Positions 17,828 through 26,944 of a DNA stretch of 64,000 bases are shown here, piece by piece (within the stretch, counting starts at the first letter, position 1; each line of letters starts with the position of its first letter). Under the pieces are notes generated by a model. It was not told the DNA's origin, made no database searches, and was given only the letters and a program-made list of their open reading frames with translations. Made by a program: the position numbers and the translations under genes. Source of the DNA: Lentimicrobiaceae bacterium (GTDB lineage Bacteria > Bacteroidota > Bacteroidia > Bacteroidales > Lentimicrobiaceae); assembly GCA_020636745.1 (NCBI GenBank), contig JACJXH010000001.1, positions 186,001-250,000 on the forward strand. Direction: 5' to 3'.

Positions 17828-18307
17828 TCAGGATGTTTTTACATCTTTTGACTTGTGTTTTTTTGAAAACTCTTCAAAATAGTATTTCATCGGAGCAACA
17901 AGAAATCCATAATTATAATGAGCATGTGGATGGTGATGTTCGAGATGAGCTTTTACAGTTGCCCGCAGATACCGGTTCGAAAAGTTTTTTAAAATCGGGA
18001 TGCGCTGGTGTACATATACATCATGGAACATAAAGTAAGCGAATCCATATAAAAATATCCCTAACCCTAAACTTAGCAGGTACGTGTTGGGGTTGGTTAC
18101 CCCAAAATAAATAAGCAGTATGCTCGGAATGGCAAATATAATGGCAAAAACATCATTCCATTCTAATTTACGGCCATCGCGTATATGATGATCTTTATGC
18201 AATACCCATAAAAATCCATGCATCACAAACTTGTGGGTAAACCATGCCATGAATTCCATGAACAGAAACGCTGCAATCACCAAAAGTACATTGAGAATTA
18301 TTTCCAT
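17828..18307 (-). CDS. crtZ: Beta-carotene hydroxylase
   Basis: 159 residues. All histidine boxes of the di-iron membrane hydroxylases are present: HKFVMH (25-30), HKDHH (37-41), FHDVYVHQR near 115 and HLEHHHPH near 138. Four hydrophobic helices carry them. CrtZ adds 3-hydroxyls to the beta-ionone rings, turning beta-carotene into zeaxanthin. It lies 101 bp after idi and directly before crtY. With no ketolase gene here, zeaxanthin is the expected end product. Confidence 0.93.
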   Translation of the reverse strand: MEIILNVLLVIAAFLFMEFMAWFTHKFVMHGFLWVLHKDHHIRDGRKLEWNDVFAIIFAIPSILLIYFGVTNPNTYLLSLGLGIFLYGFAYFMFHDVYVHQRIPILKNFSNRYLRATVKAHLEHHHPHAHYNYGFLVAPMKYYFEEFSKKHKSKDVKTS

Positions 18308-18408
18308 AGTGTGAAAGCTATTGTTAAGTTATTCAGATTGTTGAATGCGTTTTTTTGTGACTGAATAAACAACCCGGATTCTTGTTTTGTTTAAAAAATG
18401 CATTCTTT

Positions 18409-18945
18409 TCAGGCGGTATGATTGTTGAGTTTTTGATTGAAATATTGCTCAACCCGGTCAAAGGCAATCCTGAACCAGATGGTGAATTTTTCGGGATTCT
18501 CAATCATTTCATGTCTGATTTCATGCATATCAGCAAAGCGGTATGAAGCAACTTCTTCCGTATTTATTTCTGGCAAAATATCTGATTTGCCTATAAATAC
18601 ATGATCAAACTCATGTTCTGTAAGGTCATTGTCAAATTTTGCCTTATAAACAAACCCAAACACTTCTTCAAAATCACAATCAAATCCCATTTCCTCAATC
18701 ATCCTTCGGTGGGCAGCATCGGCAGTGCTTTCGCCGGGTCGTGGATGACTGCAACAGGTATTGGTCCATAATCCGGGAGAATGATATTTGGTAAAAGCCC
18801 GCTGTTGTAACATCAGTTTGCCGGCCTGGTTGAAAATAAAAACAGAAAAGGCACGGTGTAGTCTGGCTTCAACATGAGCCTGCATTTTTTCCATAGTGCC
18901 CGTTTCGAAGTCATTTTCATCAACAAGTATTACGTATTCTTCCAT
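18409..18945 (-). CDS. idi: Isopentenyl-diphosphate delta-isomerase, type I
   Basis: 178 residues of Nudix fold. The catalytic Cys65 lies in NTCCSHPRPGE and the catalytic Glu112 in EHEFDHVF; AHRRMIEEMGF is the Nudix-like helix. It interconverts isopentenyl-PP and dimethylallyl-PP, supplying the starter for prenyl chain synthesis. It sits inside the carotenoid operon, 2 bp after the gene before it. No geranylgeranyl-PP synthase (crtE) is in the window, so that step must be encoded elsewhere. Confidence 0.93.
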   Translation of the reverse strand: MEEYVILVDENDFETGTMEKMQAHVEARLHRAFSVFIFNQAGKLMLQQRAFTKYHSPGLWTNTCCSHPRPGESTADAAHRRMIEEMGFDCDFEEVFGFVYKAKFDNDLTEHEFDHVFIGKSDILPEINTEEVASYRFADMHEIRHEMIENPEKFTIWFRIAFDRVEQYFNQKLNNHTA

Positions 18946-18947
18946 CT

Positions 18948-19484
18948 TTATTTCAATGTGGTTTGGTTTGACAGGCGTATGGTGTTCTGCTCAGCTTTGG
19001 TAAGTTTGTCCGAATCGACTAAAAATTCTATCATTTTATTGAAAATTCTGTCGTTTGAAACGGATTTCTGTCCTTTCGATAGATTGGCAAGTAAAAAACG
19101 TTTATCTTCTTCAATATGCTGGTTATAGCCTAAAAATGAAGGTGTTTTACTTTGGGTTGCAAATCTTAGAAATCTGATTTCGAAACTATCTGGCTCAAGT
19201 TTTACAGCTTCAGCGAGCAATTGTTTTCCCTTGCGAAAATAGGAAATTTTCTTTGCCGGATTACTCAGGCATGCCGGTGCTGCTGCCGTTGATGCTCCGT
19301 AGTAAGCTAGAAGCAGGGCTGTTTTAGGCGGGTTATTCGCAAAATTATCGCTTAGCCGCAGAGCATTGCATTCATCTGCCTCTATGCCAAAGTAGGTTTC
19401 ACGGGCAAGATTCAGGCTCACTGTTTGAGCGGTTGAAAGCGTGGCAATCAAAATGAAGCTGAGAATAACGGCAGGACGTAACAT
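18948..19484 (-). CDS. Unknown secreted protein within the carotenoid operon
   Basis: 178 residues. A signal peptide (1-19, ILSFILIATLSTAQ) points to the periplasm. The mature protein is helical and has a TPR-like stretch, YFRKGKQLLAEAVKLEPDSF, near residue 82 and two Cys (39 and 72). I do not recognise a family or catalytic motif. It is locked in the operon: 5 bp after crtB and 2 bp before idi, so it is co-translated with pigment enzymes. A role in handling carotenoid or membrane lipid is an inference from context only. Confidence 0.8.
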   Translation of the reverse strand: MLRPAVILSFILIATLSTAQTVSLNLARETYFGIEADECNALRLSDNFANNPPKTALLLAYYGASTAAAPACLSNPAKKISYFRKGKQLLAEAVKLEPDSFEIRFLRFATQSKTPSFLGYNQHIEEDKRFLLANLSKGQKSVSNDRIFNKMIEFLVDSDKLTKAEQNTIRLSNQTTLK

Positions 19485-19489
19485 AATTT

Positions 19490-20326
19490 TTAAAACATAT
19501 TTAACTGATGTCTGATATATGATGTTACCAGAAGTTTATATTTGGTTGAGTTGGGGATGCGAACCCTTTCATTCATAATTTGTGATGATTTCGTCCGTTT
19601 GATTTTCAAAAACAGGTTGTAGAAATATACATAGGCCATGTAAACTCCGAATCTGGCTCCGCGCGGCAGTTTTCTGATTCCGTCAAGCCCGTCGGCAAAG
19701 TCAATGGAAATGTCATCTTCAAGTTTTCGCTTTGCTTCATCGTCAAATCTGCTTAAATCAATATTTGGGAAGTACGATCGGCCAAGCCCTTGGTAATCAG
19801 CCTTCAGATCGCGTAGGAAATTTATTTTCTGAAAAGCCGAACCCAACCGCATGGCCGGCCCTTTTAACTTCTGATATTTCTCCTCATCGCCCTCACAAAA
19901 TACCCTCAGACACATCAGCCCGACAACTTCGGCAGAGCCAAGTATATATTCTTCAAATGCGGGTTGATCATAATGAATATCTCTGAGGTCCATTTCCATG
20001 CTGTTCAGAAACTTCTCTATCAGTTCCCATTCAATGTTGTATTTATTCACAGCCCATTGAAAGTTATTCAGGATGGGATTGAGACTTATTTTTTCTTCAA
20101 TGGCCAGGCGGGTGTCGTTTTTGAATCGTTCAAGCAGCTTGGCTTTGTCGAAACCATGAAATGAATCCACAATTTCATCACCGAACCTCACAAAACCGTA
20201 AATGGCATAAATCGGATCGTGAAACCTGCGGCTGAAAAATCGAATGCCCATAGAAAAGGAGGTTGAGTAAGTTACGGTGGTAAGCTTGCTCGATTTCTTT
20301 GAAATCATATCGAAAAGATCTTTCAT
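19490..20326 (-). CDS. crtB: Phytoene synthase
   Basis: 278 residues. Both aspartate-rich motifs of squalene/phytoene synthases are visible: DEIVD (50-54) in GFVRFGDEIVDSFHG, and RDLKADY in KINFLRDLKADYQGLGRSY near 165. The segment STSFSMGIRFFSRR near 20 is also typical. The enzyme condenses two geranylgeranyl-PP to phytoene. It is the second gene of the operon, 6 bp after crtI. Confidence 0.94.
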   Translation of the reverse strand: MKDLFDMISKKSSKLTTVTYSTSFSMGIRFFSRRFHDPIYAIYGFVRFGDEIVDSFHGFDKAKLLERFKNDTRLAIEEKISLNPILNNFQWAVNKYNIEWELIEKFLNSMEMDLRDIHYDQPAFEEYILGSAEVVGLMCLRVFCEGDEEKYQKLKGPAMRLGSAFQKINFLRDLKADYQGLGRSYFPNIDLSRFDDEAKRKLEDDISIDFADGLDGIRKLPRGARFGVYMAYVYFYNLFLKIKRTKSSQIMNERVRIPNSTKYKLLVTSYIRHQLNMF

Positions 20327-20332
20327 GGATGC

Positions 20333-21805
20333 TTAATTTAGTTTAATGATTTCATGTGCAGCAATTTGGCCTGAAATAATGGCCGGGGGAACTCCGGGTC
20401 CTGGGACAGTAAGTTGTCCTGCATACAACAAATTTTTAATCTTATGGTTTCGCATTTTTGGTTTTAGAAATGCGGTCTGCATTAATGTATTTGCCAGCCC
20501 ATAAGCATTGCCTTTATATGCGTTGTAATCTTTTTCAAAATCCGAGTGAGCATAACTTCTTTTAAAAACAATATGTTCGCGTAGTGATTGGCCGGTATAT
20601 TTTTCCATGCGCTTGATTACCAGGTCAAGATAGTGCTCACGGGTTTCTTCCGTATCGGTAAGCCCTGGTGCAACCGGAATAAGTACCATAACGTTTTCGT
20701 GACCCTCAGGCGCTACGGTGCTGTCGGTGCGCGAAGTACAACTGATATAAACCGATGGTTTTTCTGGCCACTCCGGTTTCTTGTAAATGGAATCGGCATG
20801 ATCTTCAAAATCTTCATCAAAAAGCAAAGTGTGATGATCAAGCTTTGTAATTCGGGTATCAAAGCCAAGGTAAAAGATCAGCGATGAAGGAGAAAGTACC
20901 CGGCTGTCCCAGTATTTATCATCATATCTGCGATAAGCTTCAGGTAATAAATGCTGTTCAACATGATGATAATCGGCAGATGCGATTACATAATCAGCCT
21001 GAAATTCATTTTGCAAAGTACTGACTGATTTTAACAGGTTGTTTTCGATGTTTAGCGATGTAACACCCTGGTTATAAATAAATTCTACACCAAATTCGCG
21101 GGCAAGTTTTTCCATAGCTTCCACAACGGCATACATTCCGGTTTCGGGGTACCACGTTCCCTGAATCATATCGCTGTAATTCATCATGCTGTACAGCGCA
21201 GGTGTGGTTTTGGCCGTTCCGCCGAGAAACAAAACCGGAAATTCAAGCATTCGGTTTATCTTTTCACTTTTAAAAAATCTTCGTGTATAGGCACCAAATG
21301 AGCTGAACAGATTTAATTTAATGCCTGCCGCTGCTATTTTCCAGTGCATGTATTCGGTAACTGAGTGACTGGGTTTCTTTACAAATTCACCGATTCCAAT
21401 TCTGTATTTATACTCCGATTCTTTTAAAAACTGCTTTAGCCCTTTCGAGCTGCCGGGTTCGATAGATTCGTATAATTTGTAGATTTCTTCTGTTTCAGTT
21501 GGCAAAGCAACTTCATCGTCAGGGCCAAAATAGATTTTGTATGAAGGACTGATGCGGTTCAATTTGTAGTAATCTGAAACCTTTTTTCCAAATGAAGCAA
21601 AATAATCCTCAAAAATATCAGGCATCCAATACCAACTCGGCCCCATATCAAAGGTATAACCCTCTGCTGAGAATTTTCGGGCCCGCCCGCCCGCTATCGC
21701 ATTTTTCTCAAGCACTGTTACTTTGTGCCCTGCAGCAGCCAGCGTAGCTGCAGCTGATAACCCTGAGAAACCTGCTCCTATTACGATGATATTTTTTGTT
21801 GACAT
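20333..21805 (-). CDS. crtI: Phytoene desaturase
   Basis: 490 residues, the typical CrtI length. The N-terminal FAD motif is IVIGAGFSGLSAAATLAAAG followed by EKNAIAGGRA and FDMGPSWYWMPDIF; the C-terminal signature LLYAGQLTVPGPGVPPAIIS closes the flavin site. CrtI introduces the double bonds that turn phytoene into lycopene. It leads the operon crtI-crtB-unknown-idi-crtZ-crtY, all but one junction being 6 bp or less. A predicted promoter and overlapping palindrome lie at 21867-21914. Confidence 0.94.
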   Translation of the reverse strand: MSTKNIIVIGAGFSGLSAAATLAAAGHKVTVLEKNAIAGGRARKFSAEGYTFDMGPSWYWMPDIFEDYFASFGKKVSDYYKLNRISPSYKIYFGPDDEVALPTETEEIYKLYESIEPGSSKGLKQFLKESEYKYRIGIGEFVKKPSHSVTEYMHWKIAAAGIKLNLFSSFGAYTRRFFKSEKINRMLEFPVLFLGGTAKTTPALYSMMNYSDMIQGTWYPETGMYAVVEAMEKLAREFGVEFIYNQGVTSLNIENNLLKSVSTLQNEFQADYVIASADYHHVEQHLLPEAYRRYDDKYWDSRVLSPSSLIFYLGFDTRITKLDHHTLLFDEDFEDHADSIYKKPEWPEKPSVYISCTSRTDSTVAPEGHENVMVLIPVAPGLTDTEETREHYLDLVIKRMEKYTGQSLREHIVFKRSYAHSDFEKDYNAYKGNAYGLANTLMQTAFLKPKMRNHKIKNLLYAGQLTVPGPGVPPAIISGQIAAHEIIKLN

Positions 21806-21866
21806 TGTTTTATTTTTAAACCGGGAGTTGACTTCCAGGAGATTTTGTTCATTTAAACAGTATTAA

Positions 21867-21914
21867 CAAAATTGCCTTAAGGTTGTTTAAATAATCAAAA
21901 GATTAATTAAACAA
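21867..21914 (-). promoter_or_regulatory. crtI promoter with operator-like dyad
   Basis: On the minus strand, TTTG (21899-21896), a 21-nt spacer and CAATTTTG (21874-21867) match TTTG-N19-21-TAnnTTTG with one mismatch. An inverted repeat covers the -33 element: TTGTTTAAATAATC (21883-21896) and GATTAATTAAACAA (21901-21914), 13 of 14 positions complementary around AAAA. Further TGTT/AACA half-sites lie at 21846-21859 and 22009-22022. A dimer bound here would block polymerase. Confidence 0.55.
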
Positions 21915-22065
21915 AATGGAGGTCAGGGGTTCAATATGCTTGAATAGGAAAATAGTATGACAGACTGTTGATTAGTGTTTTAAATCAGGCCATCATTCAC
22001 TTTACTTGTTTGTTTAATTATTACGCCAGACTGTCTGCCATTCAGGCCTGAGAGAACAAGTGAAA

Positions 22066-22362
22066 CTAAATCGCTGTTTTTGGCAGGTTCATATGGTGAT
22101 TTACACCAGTACCGGCCTCCATCATCAGGGTTGATGTTCCAGTGCTTTCAAAGCTAAAATGCAGCTTGCGGGCCAGAATGTTATCGCCAGAGTTATTGGA
22201 ATAGATTGTTATTATGATGGGGCCTGAAACATCCTTCCAATCGCATCTCACGGTATCCGGTTTTTCAAGCTCGTCTTCAGTGCCAAAGCCAGGATGAGGA
22301 AAGTAGTATTCAATCTTTGCGAAAAAGCTGCGAAACTTATTATGCAGGAAAACATTGCTCAA
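22066..22362 (-). CDS. Possible small protein, doubtful
   Basis: 98-codon frame in the gap between the divergent carotenoid and transport operons. The C-terminal half, GPIIITIYSNNSGDNILARK and LHFSFESTGTSTLMMEA, has a beta-strand-like alternation, but there is no signal peptide, known motif or clear promoter. It may be a real small gene, a decayed one, or chance. Confidence 0.3.
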   Translation of the reverse strand: MSNVFLHNKFRSFFAKIEYYFPHPGFGTEDELEKPDTVRCDWKDVSGPIIITIYSNNSGDNILARKLHFSFESTGTSTLMMEAGTGVNHHMNLPKTAI

Positions 22363-22961
22363 TGATTTTATATAACATGTTCTGTTTTGTGCTCATAAAC
22401 AATTTGTTAGAGAAATATTCAGTCTGATCTGTTCAATATCCAATTATTCAATTAATATTACCTGTTTGACTTGCCTGCTTTGGTTTACGGCTTTAAGGTG
22501 GTGCTTAAGCATTCTTCAAATAAAGACTGAATTAACTCATACTGTTAATGTTGCTTAATTTAATATACCCTCAAATAATTTGATTTTGTGTGTTTCCGAT
22601 TGAAATTACACCTGATAATCAGATATGGAAAACATGGAATGAGCATAATTTAGTTTATCTTATAATTAGTACCAAAATCAATCCTAACGCCTCACTTGTC
22701 ATTTATTCATGCCATGATTTTGCAATCAGTAATTTTAAACTTATTTGAGTGAATTTGTTAGATACCTGAATCGTTGATTCAATTTTTGTATACGGATTTT
22801 GTCAAGTGGAAGAATTTGTCGACATTTGAACGTAAGTTGTGCAAAATGGAGGCCAGGTTGTGGCAAGTAATTTGTTTAATGTGCAGATAAACAGTGATGT
22901 GCATAACTTGATTCTCTTTGGTTACTTACAATCTTCTTTCTTTTTTAACCTCCCTGCAAGT
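22363..22961. other. AT-rich intergenic region upstream of the LolA-like operon
   Basis: About 600 bp without a supported gene. A GTG at 22839 opens the frame of the downstream gene early, but the translation before 22962 is not protein-like. No terminator, RNA element or exact promoter match is seen; T-rich blocks ending in TTTG lie near 22785 and 22800. Confidence 0.5.
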
Positions 22962-23726
22962 ATGAAATATATAATGTGCTGCGATAAAAATCGAATTTTA
23001 ACATTGCTGATGTTTCTGTCGGCCTTCAGCCTTTTCGGGCAAACGCCCCGCGAAATTATCAAACGAATGGAAGATCATATGAAAGGTGATGCTTCCTACA
23101 TGGAAATGACAATGACAACAGTCAGGCCGCGCTATACCAGAGATATGAGTATGAAAATCTGGAGTAAGGGAGATGATTTTTCTCTCATTTTTGTGACTTC
23201 GCCTGCCAGGGATAAGGGAACAGGTTTTTTAAAGAGGAAGAAAGAAATCTGGAATTATTTGCCCTCCATTGATCGGATGGTTAAAATGCCTCCTTCAATG
23301 ATGTCGCAGTCATGGATGGGGTCTGATTTTACCAACGACGATTTGGTAAGAGGGAGTTCAACGCTTGATGATTATACCCATCGGTTGCTTCCCTCCGAAA
23401 AGCTGAACGGCATTGATTGTTTTGTAATTGAATTGATTCCAAAACCTGAATCTGCCATAGTTTATAGCAAAGTGTTGATGTGGATTAGTAAAGACAAATT
23501 TTTGCAATTGAAAGTCGAAAACTTTGATGAACGCATGGAGTTAGCCAATAGCATTGTTCAAAGTAAAATTACGATGCTTGGCGGGCGCGAATTGCCGTCT
23601 GTTATGGAAATGATTCCTGCCGATAAAAAAGGAAACAAAACCATCATTACCGTTAGTAAAATTGACTTTAATCCGAAAATTGAAGACAGCTTTTTTTCAG
23701 TTCAGAATCTAAAGAAGCTTCGATAG
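22962..23726 (+). CDS. LolA-like outer-membrane lipoprotein-sorting protein
   Basis: 254 residues from the ATG at 22962, chosen because a signal peptide (1-27, ending FSLFGQ) starts there; the open frame reaches a GTG at 22839. The mature part is an open beta-barrel of the LolA/DUF1329-like class: MKIWSKGDDFSLIFVTSPA, GTGFLKRKKEIWNYLPSIDR, MVKMPPSMMSQSWMGSDFTN and then VIELIPKP. Such proteins carry a lipid or lipoprotein across the periplasm. It is the first gene of an operon with two FtsX-type permeases, an ATPase and an outer-membrane protein, so it is probably the periplasmic shuttle. Confidence 0.85.
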   Translation: MKYIMCCDKNRILTLLMFLSAFSLFGQTPREIIKRMEDHMKGDASYMEMTMTTVRPRYTRDMSMKIWSKGDDFSLIFVTSPARDKGTGFLKRKKEIWNYLPSIDRMVKMPPSMMSQSWMGSDFTNDDLVRGSSTLDDYTHRLLPSEKLNGIDCFVIELIPKPESAIVYSKVLMWISKDKFLQLKVENFDERMELANSIVQSKITMLGGRELPSVMEMIPADKKGNKTIITVSKIDFNPKIEDSFFSVQNLKKLR

Positions 23727-23767
23727 CCACCGGTAAATCCTTCGTCAATATTAAAGGAGAAGAAATT

Positions 23768-24994
23768 ATGAGAATTGTTTTCATATTGGCATGGCGTAAT
23801 CTCTGGCGTAACAAGCGCAGAACATTGATTACCGTGGCTTCTGTTTTTTTTGCTGTTATCATGGCCATTACAGCCCAATCGTTTCAAAAAGGATCGTATG
23901 AGCTGATGATTGACAATATGGTAAAATACAGTACCGGTTATCTTCAGATTCAGGATGTGCTTTTTGAAGATGAGCCTTCTATGGACAATTCAATGCTATA
24001 CGATGCTGCATTGAAGCATTCGCTTAAACCATTCAGCAGCAAAATAGCCTATACCGTTCCGCGTATGCAAAGTTTTGCGCTGGCAGCAACAAACAATACA
24101 ACAAGGGGTGTTGTAGTTACCGGCATTGATCCTGATAGTGAAAACAGGTTTAATAACCTCACCGGCCTGATTACTGAAGGTGATTTTATCCATGCAGAAG
24201 ACAATGCTGTTCTGGTGGCTCAGGGCCTGGCCGGAATGCTTCAGGTTAAAACAGGCGACACACTTGTACTGATTAGTCAGGGCTACCAGGGGACGATGGC
24301 AGCCGGGAAATTTCCTGTCAAGGGAATTATCAAATTACGTGTTCCTGAGCTAAATAACCGTTCAGTTTACATGCCCCTTGAAGCAGCCAGGGTCTTTTAT
24401 TCAGCTGAAGAAAGGTTAACTTCACTGATCGTCATGCCTGTAAATCCGGAAGATACAGAAGAGCTTGCGGCAGAAATAGAATCAGCGGTGGATAAAGAAT
24501 GGTATAAAGTTCTTACCTGGAAGGTGATGTTAAAGGATTTGCTGCGCTTGATGGAATTTGATGTTGCGGGGAATATGGTAATTATTTATATTCTTTATAT
24601 TGTCATAGCATTTGGCATTTTTGGAACCGTTCTTACCATGATGGTTGAACGTTCAAAAGAGTTTGGAATGTTAATTTCATTAGGCATGAAGCGGAAGCAA
24701 CTGGCATTGATATGTTTGTCCGAAAGCTTATTGATGAGCTTTATCGGGGCTGTTGCCGGTGCCGCATCGGCTTTGCCTGTGGTATTATGGTATCATTATA
24801 ATCCAATCAGGCTGGAAGGGGAGATGGCCGAAATGATTCTGCAGTATGGTTTTGAACCCATCATGCCTTTTTCGCTCGATCCGGCAATTTTTATGACCCA
24901 GGCATGGGTTGTTTTTGGTATTGCAGTTATAATCGGCATGTATCCGGTTTATAAAATTTTCAAACTCCGCATTGTGGATGCCTCAAAAAAATAA
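23768..24994 (+). CDS. ABC transporter permease, FtsX/LolCE type (first of two)
   Basis: 408 residues. One N-terminal membrane helix follows the cytoplasmic motif FILAWRNLWRNKRRTLI, then a large periplasmic domain (about 40-270) and three C-terminal helices near 275-405, the layout of MacB, LolC and LolE. The segment MMVERSKEFGMLISLGMKRK near 292 is the coupling loop of this family. These permeases do not pump through the membrane but use ATP to move substrates on its periplasmic side. It is followed 3 bp later by a second permease of similar plan; the two likely form a heterodimer. Confidence 0.9.
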   Translation: MRIVFILAWRNLWRNKRRTLITVASVFFAVIMAITAQSFQKGSYELMIDNMVKYSTGYLQIQDVLFEDEPSMDNSMLYDAALKHSLKPFSSKIAYTVPRMQSFALAATNNTTRGVVVTGIDPDSENRFNNLTGLITEGDFIHAEDNAVLVAQGLAGMLQVKTGDTLVLISQGYQGTMAAGKFPVKGIIKLRVPELNNRSVYMPLEAARVFYSAEERLTSLIVMPVNPEDTEELAAEIESAVDKEWYKVLTWKVMLKDLLRLMEFDVAGNMVIIYILYIVIAFGIFGTVLTMMVERSKEFGMLISLGMKRKQLALICLSESLLMSFIGAVAGAASALPVVLWYHYNPIRLEGEMAEMILQYGFEPIMPFSLDPAIFMTQAWVVFGIAVIIGMYPVYKIFKLRIVDASKK

Positions 24995-24997
24995 ACC

Positions 24998-26218
24998 ATG
25001 AAAACACTCATAACGATCTCATGGAGAAATGTATGGCGTAATAAGTCGCGAAGCATCACCATTTTGCTGGCTATTGCCTTTGGATTATGGGGCGGAATAT
25101 TTGCCACCTCAATTTCAGCAGGAATGATGAATCAGCGATTCGAAAACTCAATTGAAAAGCAGATCTCACACATTCAGATTCACAATCCTGATTTTATCAA
25201 GGACGATAATATAAAATTCTCTGTTCAACATAGTGAGCAAATAGTAAATGATCTGTTAAGTGATACCCTGGTTAAAGCTTTTTCGGCCAGAACGCTTTGT
25301 AGCGGAATGATAGCCACTGCTACCCTTACAAAAGGTGTGAAAATATTTGGCATAAATGCACAGGAAGAGGCTCGTACTACTCAGCTAAACGCCGCAATGA
25401 TTGAAGGACATTTCTTGTCAGATAAGGGTAGAAATCCTGTAATCATCGGTCAACAGCTTGCCGAAAAAATGAAACTGACCGTCGGTTCACGAATTATACT
25501 CACTTTTACTGATGTTTATGGCGAAATTGTAAGTGCATCCTTTCGGGTTGAAGGAATATACAGGACCGTGCATTCTATGCTTGACGAATTGCAGCTGTAC
25601 GTCAGGCAAAACGATCTGCAACATCTTACCGGAGGAAAAAGTATCAACGAAATTGCCATTCTTTTAAAGGATATCAATGCCGTTGATGGATTTAAAGCAA
25701 CGTATCAGCGCAAATTTCCCGGTTCGGATATAAAAACCTGGGGGCAAATATCACCTGACCTGTTGTATATGAATGAAATGGCTGGTGTGACTTTAATGGT
25801 ATTGCTGATAATTATCATGCTTGCACTCGCTTTTGGATTACTCAATACCATGCTGATGACAGTATTTGAGCGTACGCGCGAACTGGGCATGCTTATGGCT
25901 GTCGGGATGAACAAAACAAAAGTTTTTTTGATGATTTTGCTGGAAACTACTTTTCTGACCGTCAGCGGATCTGTTGCCGGCGGAGTTTTGTCGGCAGTTA
26001 CCATCTTTTTTACCAGCCGTACAGGAATTGATTTTTCATCAGTGGGAGGCGATTCTTTGAGTGATTATGGCTATGAGGCCATTGTTTACCCTTCTCTCTT
26101 TCCCGAATTTTTTGTAAACATTGTCATCCTTGTTTTGCTAACGTCAATTCTGTCAGCTCTTTATCCGGCATACAAGGCGCTGAAACTGAAACCTTCCGAG
26201 GCAATCAGAAAAGATTAA
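24998..26218 (+). CDS. ABC transporter permease, FtsX/LolCE type (second of two)
   Basis: 406 residues with the same plan as the gene before it: ISWRNVWRNKSRSITILLAI at the N-terminus, a periplasmic domain, and three C-terminal helices, with VFERTRELGMLMAVGMNKTK as the coupling loop near 288. Sequence differences between the two show a heterodimeric pair in the way of LolC and LolE. It would receive the substrate from the membrane and hand it to the LolA-like protein. The ATPase gene follows 24 bp downstream. Confidence 0.9.
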   Translation: MKTLITISWRNVWRNKSRSITILLAIAFGLWGGIFATSISAGMMNQRFENSIEKQISHIQIHNPDFIKDDNIKFSVQHSEQIVNDLLSDTLVKAFSARTLCSGMIATATLTKGVKIFGINAQEEARTTQLNAAMIEGHFLSDKGRNPVIIGQQLAEKMKLTVGSRIILTFTDVYGEIVSASFRVEGIYRTVHSMLDELQLYVRQNDLQHLTGGKSINEIAILLKDINAVDGFKATYQRKFPGSDIKTWGQISPDLLYMNEMAGVTLMVLLIIIMLALAFGLLNTMLMTVFERTRELGMLMAVGMNKTKVFLMILLETTFLTVSGSVAGGVLSAVTIFFTSRTGIDFSSVGGDSLSDYGYEAIVYPSLFPEFFVNIVILVLLTSILSALYPAYKALKLKPSEAIRKD

Positions 26219-26242
26219 AATTCAAGTACACTAAAATCTGAA

Positions 26243-26935
26243 ATGATGAAAATTATCAGCACCCGCAATCTTACGAAAATATATAATCACACAGTGGTGC
26301 CTGTAAAAGCACTTGACAATGTGAATCTCGAGGTTGAGGAAGGTGAATTTACGGCCATTGTCGGGCCTTCAGGAAGCGGAAAAACCACATTGCTCAATAT
26401 GCTTGGTGGCTTGGACAAGCCTTCTGATGGGAAAATATTCATTGATGAAACTGATATAACTTCAATGAAAGAAAGCAAACTGATTGATTTTCGCTTAAAG
26501 AACATCGGTTTTGTTTTTCAGTCTTACAATCTCATTCCTGTACTTACTGCCATTGAAAATATCTCTTTTATCATGTTGTTGCAAAAGTATCCTAAAGATA
26601 AAATGGAACAACGGGCCAGGGTCTTGCTCGAACAGGTTGGGCTAACCGATAAAGCAGATGTTCGTCCTCAGCAACTTTCGGGAGGCCAGCAGCAAAGGGT
26701 GGCAGTGGCACGTGCACTGGCTTCAAATCCACGATTTGTTCTGGCCGATGAGCCAACTGCAAATCTCGACACGCAATCGGCTTTCAATTTACTTGATATC
26801 ATGCTTGAGCTAAATAAGAATGAACATATTACCCTCTTGTTTTCAACTCACGATCAGCGGGTAATTGACAAGGCCAGAAGAGTTATTACACTTGTTGACG
26901 GGGCTATTGCAAATGACGAGAGATTTGAACGATAA
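26243..26935 (+). CDS. ABC transporter ATPase, LolD/MacB type
   Basis: 230 residues. Walker A is GPSGSGKTT (near 40), the Q-loop FQSYNLIPVLTAIEN (near 92), the signature LSGGQQQRVAVARAL (near 143), Walker B FVLADEPTANLD (near 162) and the switch His in FSTHD (near 194). This is the MacB/LolD class of ATPase that pairs with FtsX-type permeases. It drives the transfer made by the two permeases just upstream. Tandem ATGs at 26243 and 26246 make the exact start ambiguous by one residue. Confidence 0.93.
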   Translation: MMKIISTRNLTKIYNHTVVPVKALDNVNLEVEEGEFTAIVGPSGSGKTTLLNMLGGLDKPSDGKIFIDETDITSMKESKLIDFRLKNIGFVFQSYNLIPVLTAIENISFIMLLQKYPKDKMEQRARVLLEQVGLTDKADVRPQQLSGGQQQRVAVARALASNPRFVLADEPTANLDTQSAFNLLDIMLELNKNEHITLLFSTHDQRVIDKARRVITLVDGAIANDERFER

Positions 26936-26944
26936 ATTACAAAA

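Noticed and set aside
21913..22858. CAAAATGGAGG(T/C)CAGG occurring near 21912 and 22843
   Set aside because: Only 16 bp with one mismatch; could be chance and has no evident role.
22839..22961. GTG start for the LolA-like gene
   Set aside because: The 41 added residues are not protein-like and would bury the signal peptide that begins at 22962.
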